This document shows, piece by piece, positions 5,446-7,071 of a stretch of DNA of 7,071 nt. Source of the DNA: Eubacterium sp. UBA3782 (GTDB lineage: Bacteria; Bacillota; Clostridia; Lachnospirales; Lachnospiraceae). Location of the stretch: the NCBI GenBank assembly GCA_002368795.1, contig DFFG01000058.1, forward strand, positions 1 through 7,071, written 5' to 3'. Position numbers and translations under genes: made by a program. The notes beneath the pieces were generated by a model that saw nothing but the letters and a program-made list of their open reading frames with translations, made no database searches and was not told the DNA's origin. Each line of letters begins with the position of its first letter. Positions within the stretch are counted from its first letter, which is position 1.

Positions 5446-6942
5446 ATGCAGAAATATATTATGGCGCTTGACGCGGGTACGACGAGCAACCGATGCATTC
5501 TGTTTAACGAGAAGGGTGAGATCTGCAGCGTTGCGCAGCGGGAATTTCCCCAGATCTTTCCTCAGCCGGGCTGGGTGGAGCATAACGCCATGCAGATCTG
5601 GTCGACACAGCTTTCTGTAGCGGTGGAGGCCATGCAGGGGATCGGTGTGTCGGCAGACCAGATCGCTGCGATCGGCATCACCGACCAGCGTGAGACGACC
5701 ATCGTCTGGGATAAAAATACTGGAGAGCCCGTCTGCAATGCCATCGTCTGGCAGTGCCGCCGTACGGCAGCATACTGCGAGCAGCTGGTGAAAGAGGGCT
5801 ATGTTGATATGATCCGGGAAAAGACCGGTCTGGTCATTGACCCGTATTTCTCCGGTACAAAATTGAGATGGATCCTGGAAAATGTGCCAGGTGCCAGAGA
5901 GAGAGCAGAGCGGGGCGAGCTTTTGTTCGGCACGGTGGAGACCTGGCTGATCTGGAAGCTGACGAAGGGCCGCGTCCATGTGACCGACTATTCCAATGCC
6001 TCCCGTACGATGATGTTCAATATCCGTACCCTGGAATGGGACAAGGAGATCCTGGAGCTCCTGGATATCCCGGCCTGCATGCTGCCGGAGGCAAAACCCT
6101 CCAGCTGTGTGTATGGTATGTCGGATGCCTCCTTCTTTGGCGGCGAGATCCCGATCGCCGGCGCGGCAGGAGACCAGCAGGCAGCCCTGTTCGGCCAGAC
6201 CTGCTTCGGTCCCGGCGAGGTCAAAAATACCTATGGCACCGGCGGCTTCCTGCTGATGAACACCGGCGTGGATCCGGTCTTCTCCAGAAACGGACTGGTC
6301 ACCACCATCGCCTGGGGCGTGGACGGAGAGATCAATTATGCCCTGGAGGGCTCGGTATTCGTGGCAGGCGCTGCGATCCAGTGGCTGAGAGATGAGATGC
6401 GGCTGATCGATTCCGCGATGGATTCCGATTACATGGCCAGAAAGGTAAAAGATACCAACGGCTGCTACGTCGTCCCGGCATTCACAGGACTTGGCGCTCC
6501 CCACTGGGATTCCTATGCCAGAGGTACGATCGTGGGCCTGACACGTGGAGTAAACAAATACCACATCATCCGGGCAACCCTGGAGTCTCTGGCTTACCAG
6601 GTAAATGATGTTCTGGAAGCAATGTGTGCCGACTGCGGCATCCGGCTGTCCAGCCTCCGAGTCGACGGAGGCGCCAGCGCCAACGACCTGCTCCTGCAGA
6701 CCCAGGCAGACCTCTGCGGCATCCCGGTCCTGCGGCCAAGCTGCGTAGAGACGACCGCCCTGGGCGCGGCATATCTGGCCGGCCTCGCTGTCGGTTACTG
6801 GAAGAGCCGCGACGATGTAAAAGAAAACTGGCAGGTCAACCGCGTATTTGAGCCCGAGATCGGCGAGGACGAAAGAGCAGCCAGATTAAAAGGATGGAAA
6901 AAAGCCGTATCCTATGCCAAAGGATGGGCAAGAGAAGACTAA
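5446..6942 (+). CDS. glpK: Glycerol kinase
   Basis: This cytoplasmic ATP:glycerol 3-phosphotransferase (EC 2.7.1.30) of the FGGY kinase family makes sn-glycerol-3-phosphate. The start at 5446 gives MQKYIMALDAGTTSNR, the standard N-terminus, and 498 residues against about 496-502 in the family. Visible motifs: phosphate loop DAGTTSNR (9-16); PGWVEHN (41-47); GITDQRETT with glycerol-contacting R82 and E83; Y134 in the FGGY signature YFSGTKLRWILEN (134-146); catalytic D243 in GDQQ; KNTYGTGGF (260-268); second FGGY signature from G360 (GTIVGLTRG); ATP-site LRVDGGA (404-410) and ETTALGAAYLAG (435-446). All catalytic residues are present. The site that in Bacillus and enterococcal enzymes carries the HPr-phosphorylated His (DYHFFG in B. 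subtilis, from memory) reads DASFFG here, with Ser229 instead. No glpF or glpD adjoins, and a terminator follows 12 nt after the stop, so the gene is probably monocistronic. Confidence 0.97.
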   Translation: MQKYIMALDAGTTSNRCILFNEKGEICSVAQREFPQIFPQPGWVEHNAMQIWSTQLSVAVEAMQGIGVSADQIAAIGITDQRETTIVWDKNTGEPVCNAIVWQCRRTAAYCEQLVKEGYVDMIREKTGLVIDPYFSGTKLRWILENVPGARERAERGELLFGTVETWLIWKLTKGRVHVTDYSNASRTMMFNIRTLEWDKEILELLDIPACMLPEAKPSSCVYGMSDASFFGGEIPIAGAAGDQQAALFGQTCFGPGEVKNTYGTGGFLLMNTGVDPVFSRNGLVTTIAWGVDGEINYALEGSVFVAGAAIQWLRDEMRLIDSAMDSDYMARKVKDTNGCYVVPAFTGLGAPHWDSYARGTIVGLTRGVNKYHIIRATLESLAYQVNDVLEAMCADCGIRLSSLRVDGGASANDLLLQTQADLCGIPVLRPSCVETTALGAAYLAGLAVGYWKSRDDVKENWQVNRVFEPEIGEDERAARLKGWKKAVSYAKGWARED

Positions 6943-6954
6943 GACAAGGGAAAT

Positions 6955-7001
6955 CCCCAATAAGAAAGAGCTGCCTGACCGGCGGCTCTTTCTTATTGGG
7001 G
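6955..7001 (+). terminator. Strong intrinsic terminator after glpK, probably bidirectional
   Basis: CCCCAATAAGAAAGAGCTGCC (6955-6975) pairs with 6981-7001 over 21 bp with one G-T wobble and a TGACC loop. The GC-rich core GAGCTGCC/GGCGGCTC is followed by TTTCTTATT and preceded by AATAAGAAA. This is the usual form of a rho-independent terminator that works on both strands. Confidence 0.9.
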
Positions 7002-7036
7002 GCTTAGAGGACAAAACGTGCTGATGAGAATAGATT

Positions 7037-7058
7037 CAAGAACGCTTCGGCGTTCTTG
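7037..7058. repeat. Perfect palindrome with UUCG tetraloop
   Basis: CAAGAACGC (7037-7045) and GCGTTCTTG (7050-7058) form a 9-bp perfect stem capped by TTCG closed by a C-G pair, which is an exceptionally stable RNA loop. There is no T-run on either side, so it is not a normal terminator. It is cut off soon after by the window edge and may be one copy of a dispersed repeat or part of a structured RNA. Confidence 0.6.
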
Positions 7059-7071
7059 CCGCGACGCGCAC

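Noticed and set aside
5238..5498. Minus-strand 86-residue frame between the divergent genes
   Set aside because: It overlaps the glpK start and promoter, has no ribosome binding site that I can see, and has a composition unlike a real protein.
5374..6564. Minus-strand open frame of 396 codons opposite glpK
   Set aside because: The His/Asp/Gln-rich product is typical of an antisense shadow of a GC-rich gene, and glpK is complete and convincing on the plus strand.
7024..7071. Start of a downstream gene at ATG 7024 (MRIDSRTLRRSCRDAH)
   Set aside because: The frame is open to the edge, but it is mostly translation of the UUCG palindrome. The only Shine-Dalgarno-like run (AGAGG, 7006-7010) is 13 nt away, and just 16 codons are visible.

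Overview
The window reads as a chromosomal segment from a moderately GC-rich Gram-positive anaerobe. The best guess is a Lachnospiraceae-like member of the Clostridia. The reasons are GC-rich third codon positions (gcc, ctg, atc) in the genes against AT-rich intergenic DNA, strong AGGAGG-type Shine-Dalgarno sites, an RND transporter of the Firmicute SwrC-like type, and a Bacillus-like glycerol kinase. The taxonomic call is inference only.

Layout. At the left edge the last 25 codons of a probable plus-strand gene end at 79. An imperfect foldback element (78-249) follows at once and fills the gap between that gene and the convergent RND gene. The RND (HAE1/AcrB-type) efflux permease runs on the minus strand from 4759 to 281. 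It is 1492 residues long, about 430-470 more than usual. The extra length is two insertions in the extracytoplasmic loops: an Ala/Gln-rich predicted coiled coil of about 340 residues in the first loop, and a Met-Ser-Gly repeat plus acidic stretch of about 90 residues in the second. Between the two divergent genes lies about 690 bp of AT-rich regulatory DNA. It carries a good minus-strand promoter, two operator-like inverted repeats just downstream of it, three abutting 25-bp direct repeats, and an extended -10 promoter facing right. Next come a possible leaderless 18-codon upstream ORF and the glycerol kinase gene glpK (5446-6942). glpK is followed by a strong bidirectional hairpin terminator (6955-7001). 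A UUCG-loop palindrome (7037-7058) stands at the right edge.

How the genes relate. glpK appears monocistronic, and no glpF, glpD or PTS genes are in view. The kinase makes glycerol-3-phosphate from glycerol for lipid synthesis and catabolism. The RND gene also appears to be a single-gene unit, with no adaptor (MFP), outer-membrane factor or regulator gene in the window. The two genes share an intergenic region but have no evident functional link. The most interesting material is the unusual architecture of the RND protein, the replacement of the HPr-phosphorylated histidine of glycerol kinase by serine, and the repeats and inverted repeats between the two promoters.
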